DNA of 64,000 bases from JALQTD01 sp965656785 (lineage in GTDB: Bacteria; Bacteroidota; Bacteroidia; Flavobacteriales_D; Sanyastnellaceae), in NCBI GenBank assembly GCA_965656785.1, contig CBFHLY010000013.1, positions 1 to 64,000 of the forward strand. Reading direction: 5' to 3'. The notes under the pieces are model-generated. The model was given only the letters and a program-made list of their open reading frames with translations, was not told the DNA's origin and searched no databases. Below, in pieces: positions 33,810 to 42,594 of this stretch. Each line of letters begins with the position of its first letter. Position 1 is the stretch's first letter. The position numbers and the translations under genes are program-made.

Positions 33810-34714
33810 GCGGATTTCAATCGCCGAGCCGCCCACTCCAATCCGATCACCACCGCCGCGCCCACCACCATCCACACCGCTCCGTGGACCCAATCCGCGG
33901 GAGGGCCTGCGTTCACGCGGAAGTATTCAACCCGCCCATCGCTGTGCGTGTAGAGCTCGCGAACGGCTTCCTTCCAAGGCCAAAGCGCATTCAACGATCC
34001 CAATAAAAACCCCGTCAAGACCGCAATCGTCGCCGCCCGATGCCGTTCGAGCCACCGCTTGAGCAAGCGGCTGAACCCGAGCAATCCCACCACCGCACCC
34101 GCCCCAAAGACGCCGATGCGCACCACATCGAACCCCTTCAATGCCCCGATGACCGCCGCATACGCCCCCAAAATGAGCAGCAAAAAACTCCCTGAAATCC
34201 CCGGCAAAATCATCGCGCAAATGGCAATGGCGCCGCTGATGAACAAGAAGGCCGGGGCTTCCGATTGCACCAAGGGCGGGAGCGAAGTGATGAGCCCGGC
34301 TGCCGCCAAACCGATCAAGGCGAGCACGAGACGCTGGGCGGTCCAACGTTTGGTCTCCCTCCCCACCAAAGGCACGGAAGCCGCGACCAGGCCGAAGAAG
34401 AAAGCCCAAAGCCGGACCGGTTCTTCCTCCAACAAGCGGTGCAGCAACCCCGCGAACGCGGCCACACTCGTGAATACGCCCGCGAGCAACACCACCAGGA
34501 AGCCCAGGTTCGCCTGGCGCCAAGCCGCCACCGCGCCTTCCCGACGCAGCACGCCAACCAGCGAAAAATTCAGCCCCGCAATCGTGCCCAACAGTTCGTC
34601 GTAAATGCCCGCAATGAAGGCCACCGTTCCGCCCGAAACCCCAGGAACGAGGTCGGCGATGCCCATCGCCACGCCCGTAGCGTAAACGCGCCCCCAGTCC
34701 GCTGCGCTCCTCAT
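33806..34714 (-). CDS. popT: DUF368 family membrane transporter (PopT-like)
   Basis: A 302-aa integral membrane protein of the DUF368 family. Members were recently shown to return undecaprenyl phosphate across the membrane for envelope synthesis. The hallmark duplicated motifs are GIADLVPGVSGGTVAFIAG near the N-terminus and AMILPGISGSFLLLILG in the second half. About eight membrane segments are visible. The start MRSAADWGRVYATG overlaps the rhodanese stop (ATGA). The gene symbol is by family; the substrate is inferred. Confidence 0.88.
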   Translation of the reverse strand: MRSAADWGRVYATGVAMGIADLVPGVSGGTVAFIAGIYDELLGTIAGLNFSLVGVLRREGAVAAWRQANLGFLVVLLAGVFTSVAAFAGLLHRLLEEEPVRLWAFFFGLVAASVPLVGRETKRWTAQRLVLALIGLAAAGLITSLPPLVQSEAPAFLFISGAIAICAMILPGISGSFLLLILGAYAAVIGALKGFDVVRIGVFGAGAVVGLLGFSRLLKRWLERHRAATIAVLTGFLLGSLNALWPWKEAVRELYTHSDGRVEYFRVNAGPPADWVHGAVWMVVGAAVVIGLEWAARRLKSA

Positions 34715-35037
34715 GCCACGTCCATCGTCGGGTCCACAACCGCAGCCCAAGCCGTGATGCCCCCGCGCAGGTTGTGCAGGTTGTCGAAGTCCCCTTTCGC
34801 AATCAACGCGGAAATGACCGCCTCGGCGCGCGCGCCCGATCGGCAGTGCACGACCACGGGGACGTCACGCCGGATTTCATTCTTTCGGGCCAGGCAGAAC
34901 GCCATGGGGATGTGCAAGCCACCGAGGTTGGAAACGTTCACCTCGTGGATTTCGCGCACGTCGATGATTTGGTGTTCCACGCATTCGTCCATCCAGGACT
35001 TCAGCTGTTCAGGGGTGATTTCGCGTACGTCGCTCAT
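34711..35037 (-). CDS. Rhodanese-like single-domain protein
   Basis: A 108-aa single rhodanese domain: REITPEQLKSWMD, IIDVREIHEVNVSNLGG, and the active-site loop VVHCRSGARAE with the nucleophilic Cys. It could carry persulfide sulfur or be a general thiotransferase. It lies in the operon between a sulfite-using ComA-like synthase and PopT; the sulfur link is suggestive only. Confidence 0.9.
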   Translation of the reverse strand: MSDVREITPEQLKSWMDECVEHQIIDVREIHEVNVSNLGGLHIPMAFCLARKNEIRRDVPVVVHCRSGARAEAVISALIAKGDFDNLHNLRGGITAWAAVVDPTMDVA

Positions 35038-35056
35038 TTCGGTTTTGCGCTGAAAT

Positions 35057-35869
35057 TCAGTCCTCGTCCGGGTCGCTCTCCTGCCGCTTGCCTTCGCTCA
35101 TGGACTCGGGCAAGTACTCAAAAAAGGTGTCGCCGCGCAGGCCTTGGCGGAGCGCTTCGAGCGGAATGAGGTCGTCGGGACCGATGTTGCCGAGGTTCAC
35201 GTTCGCGCCGAATTGCTTGATGAACCAAACCTGTTGCGGCTTCTTCGGGGCTTCCCACAAGATGTCCTCCAAGGCGACGTTCGCCAGGATGCGCTTGATG
35301 AGCTGCACGTGGGCCGAACCGTTGGGGCGGTAGATGCCCACGGTTCCGCTTTCTCGGGCCTCAGCAATGACCTTGAAGCTTCCCGCTTCCAGCTCGTTTT
35401 GCATCATGCGGATCCACTTGTTGGGACTGATGAGGATGCCTTCTTCCTTCGAGCCGACTTCACTCAACACGCGGTAGTTGGAGGAGAGCTTGCGAATGAT
35501 TTCGCATTTCTCGTCGTGTTGAATCACCATCGAGCCGTCGCTCACCTCGATGCATTCGACGCCCAAACTGTCCACGAACCGCAAGTAGCCATCGAGGTCA
35601 TTCCGAATGAAAAACGCCTCGAACAGCGTGCCGCCGCAGTAAACTTCCATGTTCGCCTTGCGGTAGAGCTGGATTTTCTCCTTGACCTTCGGGGTCAGCA
35701 GCGAGGTGCCAAATCCCAGTTTCAAGAAATCCACCAAATCTTCCCCGATGGAAATCATGTCCTCGGCTTGGCGCAGGCTCAGGCCCTTGTCCATCACCAT
35801 GGTCATGCCGTTGGTTCGGGGTTTGGAAGTGCGGTCGGGAAGGTGCTTCAGAAGGCTGTTCTTCATCAT
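35057..35869 (-). CDS. comA: Phosphosulfolactate synthase (ComA-like)
   Basis: A 270-aa TIM-barrel enzyme of the ComA family, which adds sulfite to phosphoenolpyruvate to give (2R)-phospho-3-sulfolactate, known from coenzyme M synthesis. Matching segments are GMTMVMDKGLSLRQAEDM, DFLKLGFGTSLL, EVYCGGTLFEAFFIRNDL, VIAEARESGTVGIY and LGNIGPDDLIPLEALRQGLR. Bacteria of this group lack coenzyme M as far as known, so the product probably goes to sulfolactate or sulfonolipid precursors. It overlaps the TPR gene's stop (ATGA). Confidence 0.9.
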   Translation of the reverse strand: MMKNSLLKHLPDRTSKPRTNGMTMVMDKGLSLRQAEDMISIGEDLVDFLKLGFGTSLLTPKVKEKIQLYRKANMEVYCGGTLFEAFFIRNDLDGYLRFVDSLGVECIEVSDGSMVIQHDEKCEIIRKLSSNYRVLSEVGSKEEGILISPNKWIRMMQNELEAGSFKVIAEARESGTVGIYRPNGSAHVQLIKRILANVALEDILWEAPKKPQQVWFIKQFGANVNLGNIGPDDLIPLEALRQGLRGDTFFEYLPESMSEGKRQESDPDED

Positions 35870-37278
35870 GGTTTGAATCGTTCGTACCGGTCCATGAAGC
35901 GCGCATCATTGGCAAGCGCCGGATAGAGGGTCAATAAGTTTAAGGCACCGTCGTAGTGGTGCATGAGCAAGCGCTCGAGTAGAACAAATGCCTCGGCGGT
36001 GCGTTGCAACGCGTACAGGCTGAAAAATTTGCGATACAACAGGTCCGCGTCATCGGGCACGATGCCCAACGCCTCTTCCGCCACCGCGAGGGCCTCCGGA
36101 TGGAGGTCGCGCAATTGGAGGTGATCCAACCGTTCCAGCCACGCATCCGTCAATTTCGGATCGGCCTGAACGGCAGCGAGGTACTCGCGTTCCGCTGCTT
36201 CGTGTTGTTCGAGTTTCGAAAAGGTGGAAGCGAGCAACAACCGGTAGTCGGCGTGTCCCGGCTCGAGTTCCATGGCGCGTTGAAAATGCGCAAGGGCTTC
36301 CAGCAATTCGCCGGCTTGGTCTGCCAACACGCCCAACCCCACATGGCCATCCGCCAACAGCGGATCGCGGCTCAACGCCTCGTGGTACGCGTGGAACGCC
36401 TCGTCCCAACGCTCCAACTTCTCCAGGCATTCCCCGAGGTAGCACCACGGCGTGGCGCCCTCCGGCTCGATGGCGATGGAATCGCGGTACGCTTCCAACG
36501 CTTCGTCGTAGCGCTCGAGCTGCATCAGCACCTCCGCCTTTTGCAGGTAAGCCGGCGCGAATTCGTCCTCAATGGCGAGCGCGAAGTCGAACGCCTCGAT
36601 TGCATCGGTGTAGCGACCCCGCTGGCTTTGGATGTTGCCGAGGTTGTACCAAGCGCCGAAGCTGTACGGTTGGTCGTCCAAAAACTGCTCCAGGTACTTC
36701 ACCGCATCCGTGAATTGGCCCAACTGCTCGAAGCAGAAGGACAACTCGTACACCGCGCCCTCGTTCAGCGGGTTCTCCTCCAAGGCCATCTTCAGGTAGC
36801 GCACGGCCTGCCGCCAGTCGCTCATGTGCTCGTATTCGAAGGCCAAATCCAACAGCACATCCTGCCGAAATTCCTGGTCCACGGTCTTCAGCGCGGCCTT
36901 GTAATGTGCAATGGCGAGCGCGTGCTCTTGCATTTGGCTGTAGATGCTCGCGAGGGCGGTGTGGATTTCGTCGTTCCCTGGCTCGAGTTCCAGCAACCGC
37001 TTCAACCGCGGCACCGCTTTTACGTGCTGCCCGGTCGCGGCCATGAACTGCGCTTCGCGCAGCTGCAAGGTCAGGCTCAGTGGATGCAACGCAAGCCCAA
37101 TCTTCAGAACCTGTCGCCCCTTGTCGTGCTGCCGCGCCTCCATGAAATGGTCCAACAGCTCCTCCAATTCCTCGACATCGAAGAACCCCGCGCCGCCGTT
37201 GCGCAGCGCGCCCTCAAACCGGCGCACCAAGTCGCCGTGCTCGCTCTCGTTCTCGTATGGACGCCACTCTTCGTACAT
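35866..37278 (-). CDS. Tetratricopeptide-repeat protein
   Basis: A 470-aa cytosolic protein made almost wholly of TPR units (for example AIAHYKAALKTVD, AVYELSFCFEQLGQFTDAV, GAWYNLGNIQSQRGRYTDAI and PWCYLGECLEKLERWDEAF), about eleven repeats. I place the start at MYEEWRPYENE (37278), because a perfect TAGATTTG box lies six bases upstream. It is the first gene of the comA-rhodanese-popT-aroE operon; a scaffold role is inferred. Confidence 0.85.
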   Translation of the reverse strand: MYEEWRPYENESEHGDLVRRFEGALRNGGAGFFDVEELEELLDHFMEARQHDKGRQVLKIGLALHPLSLTLQLREAQFMAATGQHVKAVPRLKRLLELEPGNDEIHTALASIYSQMQEHALAIAHYKAALKTVDQEFRQDVLLDLAFEYEHMSDWRQAVRYLKMALEENPLNEGAVYELSFCFEQLGQFTDAVKYLEQFLDDQPYSFGAWYNLGNIQSQRGRYTDAIEAFDFALAIEDEFAPAYLQKAEVLMQLERYDEALEAYRDSIAIEPEGATPWCYLGECLEKLERWDEAFHAYHEALSRDPLLADGHVGLGVLADQAGELLEALAHFQRAMELEPGHADYRLLLASTFSKLEQHEAAEREYLAAVQADPKLTDAWLERLDHLQLRDLHPEALAVAEEALGIVPDDADLLYRKFFSLYALQRTAEAFVLLERLLMHHYDGALNLLTLYPALANDARFMDRYERFKP

Positions 37279-37284
37279 GCAGAC

Positions 37285-37292
37285 CAAATCTA
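37285..37292 (-). promoter_or_regulatory. -7 box (TAGATTTG) of the TPR-comA-aroE operon
   Basis: A perfect -7 consensus, six bases before the ATG at 37278. Confidence 0.6.
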
Positions 37293-37443
37293 AGCGCACA
37301 AAGGTCGGCAACTTCATCCACCCCTCCGCATTTTTGAACACAATCCCTCAATGTTTCCACGCCAACCCCATTGCACCATTTTAACCCCATCGGAGTGCAT
37401 TCATGCTTTTTTTGTAATTTCATCTTTGACCAAAACCAGTTCG

Positions 37444-38577
37444 ATGCGCCTCCCATCCCAACCTCTTTGCGCTTTGTTCGCGCTCACCTTGTTCATCCCT
37501 GTTGCGGCAACCGGCCAAACCGATTGCGGCTGGAACCCCGATTACAACGGCGACAACACGATCGGCGTGGCCGACCTCCTGGGCCTTCTAGGCGTCTTCG
37601 AAGAGGCGGACTCCGATGGTGACGGCATTTTCGACTCCCAGGACGACTGCGTGGGCGTCTACGACGAGTGCGGCGTTTGCAACGGCTCAGGTGTCGACTC
37701 CGATGCGGACGGCCTGTGCGACGACGTAGACGATTGCATCGGCGCCTACGACGAGTGCGGCGTTTGCAACGGGCCTGGTCCCAACATTCCGGTCATCGAC
37801 GAGGTCATTTACGCCACGGACTCGGTCTACCTCGAACCGTTGAATTCGTGGTACACGTTCGAGTATGCCGTTGATACGGTCTTCACGTACGTTTGTCCGG
37901 TATCGGGCTGCATGGACGAAACAGCCGGCAACTACAACCCGGAGGCGGTCATAGCGGACGACTCGTGCACCTATGGTCCCGAACAATGCGGTGGGTCAAC
38001 GACGGTCACGTATGACGGCTACACGTATGACTTGGTGGCGATCGGCGAGCAGTGTTGGTTCAAGGAGAACTTGCGCACGGCAGTCTATTCGAATGGGGAT
38101 GCGATTCCTGGTGAATTGAGCAACAGTGAATGGTCGGGGACCACCTCGGGTGCCCAAGCCATTTACAGCAACTCGGCCGCCAACTTTGACGCATATGGTC
38201 GATTGTACAACTGGTACGCCGTTTATGATGCACGTGGACTGTGTCCCACTGGCTGGCACGTCCCCTCGGATGAAGAGTGGACTGAACTGACTGAATACTT
38301 GGGCGGCGAAGACGTTGCTGGCACGCAAATGAAATCCTCGTCTTCGGACGCACCACCCTGGAATGGTTCGAACAGCAGTGGTTTTTCGGGTTTGCCGGGC
38401 GGCTACCGCAGCTACAGTGGGAACTTCTACGCTGCCGGCAACTACGGCTCCTGGTGGAGTTCCTCGCCCTACAACGGCGGCGCCTGGAACCGCGCCCTCG
38501 AGTCCAACTACGACCTCGTCAGTCGGAACGACGCCAGCCAACGGGGCGGTTTCTCCGTCCGTTGCGTTCGGGATTGA
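37444..38577 (+). CDS. Secreted Fibrobacter-paralogous-domain protein with N-terminal dockerin-like region
   Basis: A 377-aa secreted protein. The start MRLPSQPLCALFALT gives a signal peptide. Directly after it comes a dockerin-like loop (YNGDNTIGVADLLGLLGVF), then two Ca-binding thrombospondin-3-like stretches (DSDGDGIFDSQDDC; DADGLCDDVDDC) and the cysteine module GCMDETAGNYNPEA. The C-terminal half is a Fibrobacter succinogenes major paralogous domain (YTYDLVAIGEQCWFKENLRT, LCPTGWHVPSDEEW, GFSVRCVRD). The fold resembles formylglycine-enzyme or lectin-like domains, probably adhesive. No T9SS type A tail is seen. Confidence 0.75.
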   Translation: MRLPSQPLCALFALTLFIPVAATGQTDCGWNPDYNGDNTIGVADLLGLLGVFEEADSDGDGIFDSQDDCVGVYDECGVCNGSGVDSDADGLCDDVDDCIGAYDECGVCNGPGPNIPVIDEVIYATDSVYLEPLNSWYTFEYAVDTVFTYVCPVSGCMDETAGNYNPEAVIADDSCTYGPEQCGGSTTVTYDGYTYDLVAIGEQCWFKENLRTAVYSNGDAIPGELSNSEWSGTTSGAQAIYSNSAANFDAYGRLYNWYAVYDARGLCPTGWHVPSDEEWTELTEYLGGEDVAGTQMKSSSSDAPPWNGSNSSGFSGLPGGYRSYSGNFYAAGNYGSWWSSSPYNGGAWNRALESNYDLVSRNDASQRGGFSVRCVRD

Positions 38578-38634
38578 ACGCAGAGCAACATGTTCAATTT
38601 GGCTATTTGTCGATTTGACCATTTAAAACGCTGA

Positions 38635-38651
38635 TCGGCCGGCACGGCCGA
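38635..38651. repeat. Short hairpin
   Basis: TCGGCCG-GCA-CGGCCGA is a perfect 7-bp stem between the paralogous-domain gene and the reductase gene. No T-run follows, so it is a weak terminator candidate at best. Confidence 0.35.
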
Positions 38652-38688
38652 ACCCCGAGCGCAGCGAGGGTGAATTTCAGAAGGGCCG

Positions 38689-38696
38689 TAAGTTCG
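38689..38696 (+). promoter_or_regulatory. -7 box (TAAGTTCG) of the aldo/keto reductase gene
   Basis: The box is four bases (CGGC) before the ATG at 38701. Confidence 0.5.
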
Positions 38697-38700
38697 CGGC

Positions 38701-39642
38701 ATGAACCATCGACCCTACCTCCCGGGCGGCATCGCCGTTTCTGAAATCGGTTTTGGCGCATGGCAATTGGGCGTCGAGTCCGGTTGGAAAGCGGTGTCGG
38801 AGGCCGAGGCCGAGCGGATGATTCGGGCGGCGCTCGATCGTGGCATCAACTTCTTCGATACCGCTCCAAATTACGGAATGGGGACCAGCGAGGAGCGGCT
38901 GGGGAAGGTGTTCAAGACGCTGGACCGGAATCGGATTGTGGTGAATACGAAATTTGGCAGGCAGGATAATGGCCAAATCGATTTCAGCCCCGACCAAATT
39001 CAACCCTCCATCGAGCGCAGCCTCAAGCGCCTCCAAATCGACTGCCTCGACTCCGCCATCATCCACAGCCCGCCGTCCGAACTCCTCAACGGCAACCAGT
39101 GCGACCACTACGAGGTCCTCGAACGGCTTCAAGACGAAGGCAAAATCAAGGCCTACGGCGCGTCGGTGGATTTCGCTTCCGAGATCACCACGCTCCTCGA
39201 GACCACGAACGCCCGGGTCTTCCAGTCCTTCTTCAACATCCTGCACCAGGATGCGAAAGGGGCCTTCGCGCTCGTTCGGGAAAAGGGCGCAGCCGTCATT
39301 GCGAAAATCCCCTTCGATTCGGGGTGGCTGACGGGGAAGTACGGCGCTCACAGCGCATTCGAGGGGGTGCGGGCGCGGTGGTCGAAGGAGGACATCGCCA
39401 CGCGGGCGCGCCTCGTGGACCGCGTCAAGGAAATCGTGGGCGGGGAGGCTTCGCTGATGTCCGCGGCCTTGACCTTTTGCACCGCGTTTGATGCCGTTTC
39501 GACCGTAATTCCCGGGGCCGTCTCCGAAGCGCAGTTGCTGGCCAATATCCAAGCAATGCAGCAGCCCATGCAGAGTGAGTTGCGCGCCCATCTCGAAGGG
39601 TTCTTCGAAGACGAAGTGCGTGCCTTGAAGCTCCCGTGGTGA
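38701..39642 (+). CDS. Aldo/keto reductase
   Basis: A 313-aa NADP(H)-dependent oxidoreductase. The catalytic tetrad is visible: Asp and Tyr in FFDTAPNYGMGTSEERLG, Lys in VVNTKFG and His in SAIIHSP. GAVSEAQLLANI near the C-terminus is a cofactor-binding region. The start MNHRPYLPGGIAVSEIGFGA is typical. The substrate is unknown; it stands alone with its own promoter box. Confidence 0.9.
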   Translation: MNHRPYLPGGIAVSEIGFGAWQLGVESGWKAVSEAEAERMIRAALDRGINFFDTAPNYGMGTSEERLGKVFKTLDRNRIVVNTKFGRQDNGQIDFSPDQIQPSIERSLKRLQIDCLDSAIIHSPPSELLNGNQCDHYEVLERLQDEGKIKAYGASVDFASEITTLLETTNARVFQSFFNILHQDAKGAFALVREKGAAVIAKIPFDSGWLTGKYGAHSAFEGVRARWSKEDIATRARLVDRVKEIVGGEASLMSAALTFCTAFDAVSTVIPGAVSEAQLLANIQAMQQPMQSELRAHLEGFFEDEVRALKLPW

Positions 39643-39670
39643 TGTGCGCCTCGCAACGAAAGGGGTGACG

Positions 39671-39678
39671 TAACTTCG
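39671..39678 (+). promoter_or_regulatory. -7 box (TAACTTCG) of the phosphoglucosamine mutase gene
   Basis: The box is five bases before the ATG at 39684. Confidence 0.5.
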
Positions 39679-39683
39679 CGGGC

Positions 39684-41063
39684 ATGTTGATTCAATCGAT
39701 TTCGGGCATCCGCGGCACCATTGGTGGGCCGGCGGGCCAGGGGCTGACGCCGAAGGACATCGTGCGGTTTGGGATGGGCTATGCGGCGTGGGTGAAGGAG
39801 CAGGCGGCGGGTGCGCGGCCGCTGGTCGTCGTCGGGCGTGACGCTCGGCTTTCGGGCCAAATGCTGCGCGACGTCCTCGCCGGCACCCTGCAAGCCATGG
39901 GCGTCGACGTCCTCGACCTCGGCCTGTCCACGACCCCGACCGTCGAGCTCGCTGTCCCCGCGGAGGGCGCTCACGGCGGCATCATCCTGACGGCCAGCCA
40001 CAACCCGCGGCAGTGGAACGCCCTCAAGCTCCTCGACGCCCGCGGGGAGTTCCTCAATGCGGCGGAGGGCGAGCGCGTCCTCGCGTTCGCTGCCCAGGAA
40101 TTGGAGGCGGTTGAGGTCGACGATTTGGGCCAAATCCGACACGACGACCACTGGATGCAGCGCCACATTGATCACGCCCTGGGCCTCGAACTCGTCGACG
40201 CGCCGTCGGTGCGCGCCCACGGCCTCAAGGTCGCGGTCGACGCGGTGAACAGCACGGGCGGCCTCATCCTCCCGGCGCTCCTCGAAGCCATGGGCGTGGA
40301 GGTCGTCCGCGTCCATTGCGACCCCACCGGCGATTTCGCCCACAACCCCGAACCGCTGCCTGCCCACCTGACCGACCTCGCCGAAGCGGTGGTCAGCCAC
40401 GGCTGCGACCTCGGCATCAGCGTCGATCCCGACGTCGATCGGCTCGCCTTTGTGTGCGAGGACGGCAGCATGTTCGGCGAGGAGTACACGCTCGTTGCGG
40501 TCGCCGATTACGTCCTGAGCCGCACGCCGGGCAACACGGTCAGCAACATGAGTTCTACCCGGGCCCTGCGCCAAGTCACCGAAGCGCGGGGCGGACGGTA
40601 CACGGCGAGCGCGGTCGGGGAGGTGAACGTCGTGGCGGCCATCGAGGCGACCGACGCCATCATCGGCGGGGAGGGCAATGGCGGCGTCATTTACCCGACG
40701 AGCCACCGGGGCCGCGACGCGGTGGTCGGCACGGCCTTGTTCCTCACGCACCTCGTTCGCAGCGGCCTCACCGCCAAGGCCCTCCGCTCGTCCTACCCGG
40801 AGTGGGTGATTTCCAAGGACAAACTCGACTTGCCCGACAGCGGTGTCGAAGAAGCCCTGGCCGCGCTCGTTGCCGCGCACCCCGACGCCGAAGTCAACAC
40901 GGTGGACGGCGTCAAGTTCGACCTGCCCCAAGGCTGGGTGCACTTGCGTCGATCGAACACAGAGCCGATCATTCGGGTCTATGCCGAAGCGGAGACCGCC
41001 GAGGCCGCGGCTGCACTGGGCGGGCGGTTCAAGGAGGAGCTGGCCGGGTTGCTGCGGGGCTGA
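39684..41063 (+). CDS. glmM: Phosphoglucosamine mutase / phosphohexomutase
   Basis: A 459-aa alpha-D-phosphohexomutase interconverting 6- and 1-phosphates of glucosamine or hexoses, feeding UDP-GlcNAc synthesis. Domains in order: the N-terminal SGIRGTIGG, the active Ser in TASHNPRQWNALK, the metal loop DPDVDRLAF, the sugar loop GGEGNGGVIYP and the phosphate loop RRSNTEPIIRVYAE. The GEGNGG variant is common in Bacteroidota and archaea. The symbol is assigned by family; phosphoglucomutase activity is equally possible. Confidence 0.88.
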   Translation: MLIQSISGIRGTIGGPAGQGLTPKDIVRFGMGYAAWVKEQAAGARPLVVVGRDARLSGQMLRDVLAGTLQAMGVDVLDLGLSTTPTVELAVPAEGAHGGIILTASHNPRQWNALKLLDARGEFLNAAEGERVLAFAAQELEAVEVDDLGQIRHDDHWMQRHIDHALGLELVDAPSVRAHGLKVAVDAVNSTGGLILPALLEAMGVEVVRVHCDPTGDFAHNPEPLPAHLTDLAEAVVSHGCDLGISVDPDVDRLAFVCEDGSMFGEEYTLVAVADYVLSRTPGNTVSNMSSTRALRQVTEARGGRYTASAVGEVNVVAAIEATDAIIGGEGNGGVIYPTSHRGRDAVVGTALFLTHLVRSGLTAKALRSSYPEWVISKDKLDLPDSGVEEALAALVAAHPDAEVNTVDGVKFDLPQGWVHLRRSNTEPIIRVYAEAETAEAAAALGGRFKEELAGLLRG

Positions 41064-41070
41064 TTTGGCC

Positions 41071-41078
41071 TAACTTTC
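41071..41078 (+). promoter_or_regulatory. Promoter-like box (TAACTTTC) of the cysteine desulfurase gene
   Basis: It begins seven bases after the glmM stop and lies 20 bases before the ATG at 41099, predicting a short leader. Confidence 0.35.
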
Positions 41079-41098
41079 GGAGCCGAAAAATCCGCGCA

Positions 41099-42241
41099 AT
41101 GACCGTGTACCTCGACAACGCCGCCACCACCGCCATGGCCCCCGAAGTCCTCGAAGCCATGTGGCCGGTGATGCACCACGCCTACGGAAACCCCTCGTCG
41201 AGCCACGCCATCGGGCGCCGGTCGCGGGTGCAGGTGGAGCAAAGCCGGCGTTCCATCGCCAAAGGCCTGAACTGCCATCCCTCGCAGCTCATCTTCACGT
41301 CGGGCGGCACGGAGGCGGACAACCTCGCCCTGAACGCGGCCGTCATCGACCTCGGGTGCAAGCGCATCATCACGTCGGAAGCGGAGCACAGCGCGGTCAT
41401 CAAGACCGCCGAGCGGTGGAACGAGCGGACGGGGGTGGAGCTGGCCGTGGTGCGGCATTTGCCGGATGGGCAGGTGGACTTGGCGCATTTGGAGGAGTTG
41501 TTGGCGAACGGGCCGAAGACGATTGTGAGCTTGATGCACGCGAACAACGAGGTGGGGGTGATGATCGATTTGGAGTGCGTGGGCACGTTGTGCAAAACGC
41601 ACGGAGCGTTGTTCCACAGCGATACGGTCCAAACCATGTGCCACTACCGCTTCGATCTCCAAGCCCTCCCCGTCGATTTCATCACCTGCGCAGGCCACAA
41701 GTTCCACGGTCCGAAAGGCGTGGGCTTCCTCTACGTCGCTCCGGGCTTGAAGATCACGAGCGTCATCGCGGGCGGCGGCCAAGAGCGTTCCATGCGCGGC
41801 GGCACGGAGAACGTCCACAGCATCGTGGGGCTGGCGAAGGCGATGGAGTTGGCGTTCAGCGAACTCGAGGAGCACCAGGAACACATCCGCGGGCTGAAGC
41901 GGCGGATGGTCGCGGGGCTACGGGCGCGGTTTGCCGACATCCGGTTCAATGCCGATTCGGATAGGGAAGACCGGCTCTACACGGTCCTCAACGTGAGCTT
42001 CCCGCCGCACCCGAAGAGCGGGATGGCGCTGTTCCTGTTGGACCTCGAAGGCGTGTGCTGCTCCAGCGGCAGCGCGTGCAGCAGCGGGGCGACGCTCGGT
42101 TCGCACGTGTTGCGGACGCTCGGTTTCCACGACCCTACGCGCGTCAGCTTGCGCTTCTCGTTCGGTCGGTACAACACGGAGGCGGAGATTGACCGCGCGT
42201 TGGAGGCCGTCGATCGCGTGTTCGCCGGTGTGACCGCTTGA
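41099..42241 (+). CDS. Cysteine desulfurase (IscS/NifS family)
   Basis: A 380-aa PLP enzyme taking sulfur from cysteine for Fe-S clusters and tRNA thiolation. The start MTVYLDNAATTAMAPEV is the family N-terminus. Also visible are FTSGGTEADNLAL, the PLP-Lys in CAGHKFHGPKG, GGGQERSMRGGTENV, and the mobile-loop Cys in GVCCSSGSACSSGA. The Lys and active-site Cys are intact. An upstream in-frame extension exists but overlaps glmM and is rejected. The gene may supply persulfide for MnmA/MnmD-dependent tRNA modification. Confidence 0.93.
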   Translation: MTVYLDNAATTAMAPEVLEAMWPVMHHAYGNPSSSHAIGRRSRVQVEQSRRSIAKGLNCHPSQLIFTSGGTEADNLALNAAVIDLGCKRIITSEAEHSAVIKTAERWNERTGVELAVVRHLPDGQVDLAHLEELLANGPKTIVSLMHANNEVGVMIDLECVGTLCKTHGALFHSDTVQTMCHYRFDLQALPVDFITCAGHKFHGPKGVGFLYVAPGLKITSVIAGGGQERSMRGGTENVHSIVGLAKAMELAFSELEEHQEHIRGLKRRMVAGLRARFADIRFNADSDREDRLYTVLNVSFPPHPKSGMALFLLDLEGVCCSSGSACSSGATLGSHVLRTLGFHDPTRVSLRFSFGRYNTEAEIDRALEAVDRVFAGVTA

Positions 42242-42260
42242 AATTCGGCGTGCTGGGGTG

Positions 42261-42543
42261 CTAATCCCCACTTTGATGCTCGCTTGCGGAGGCCACAATC
42301 CACCCCATCTTCGAGGGAGACCCCGGAACGTTGGCAGCACTCAATTTGAAATCCCCAAAAAGTGGGGATTTCAATTCGAGCGGATCGAACTTTTCCGCCG
42401 CCAAAAAGGGTGCTTTCGAGATGAATGGCTATGGAGGGCACGCTGGACGTGGGGTTGAGCGATTCTGGCGGGCTGAGCAATCGACGGGCGGGCCTCGCGA
42501 TTCGTGGAATTTGGGGATTTCAATTTGAGCGAAGCGAATTTTT
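42261..42543. repeat. Dispersed GGGGATT inverted repeats, unit C (four copies)
   Basis: The array fills the gap before the GH3 gene. It starts CTAATCCCCACTTT at 42261, as unit B does, and ends GAGCGAAGCGAATTTTT at 42543. Inside, 42341-42379 is a tight palindrome (AATTTGAAATCCCC then AGTGGGGATTTCAATT) continuing into GAGCGGATCGAAC. The last copy is TTGGGGATTTCAATTTGAGC at about 42511-42530. Length 283 bp; it begins 19 bases after the cysteine desulfurase stop. The sequence between copies differs from unit B. Confidence 0.75.
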
Positions 42544-42594
42544 CGACGCCTGCACGACGAACTCCCGAAGCATTGAGAGTACCTTTCGTTGGTC

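Noticed and set aside
38635..38651. Hairpin as the terminator of the 37444 gene
   Set aside because: No T-run follows on the plus strand; kept only as a repeat.
27195..42543. Repeats considered as a CRISPR array
   Set aside because: Copies are inverted, irregularly spaced and spread over 15 kb; no cas genes and no regular spacers.
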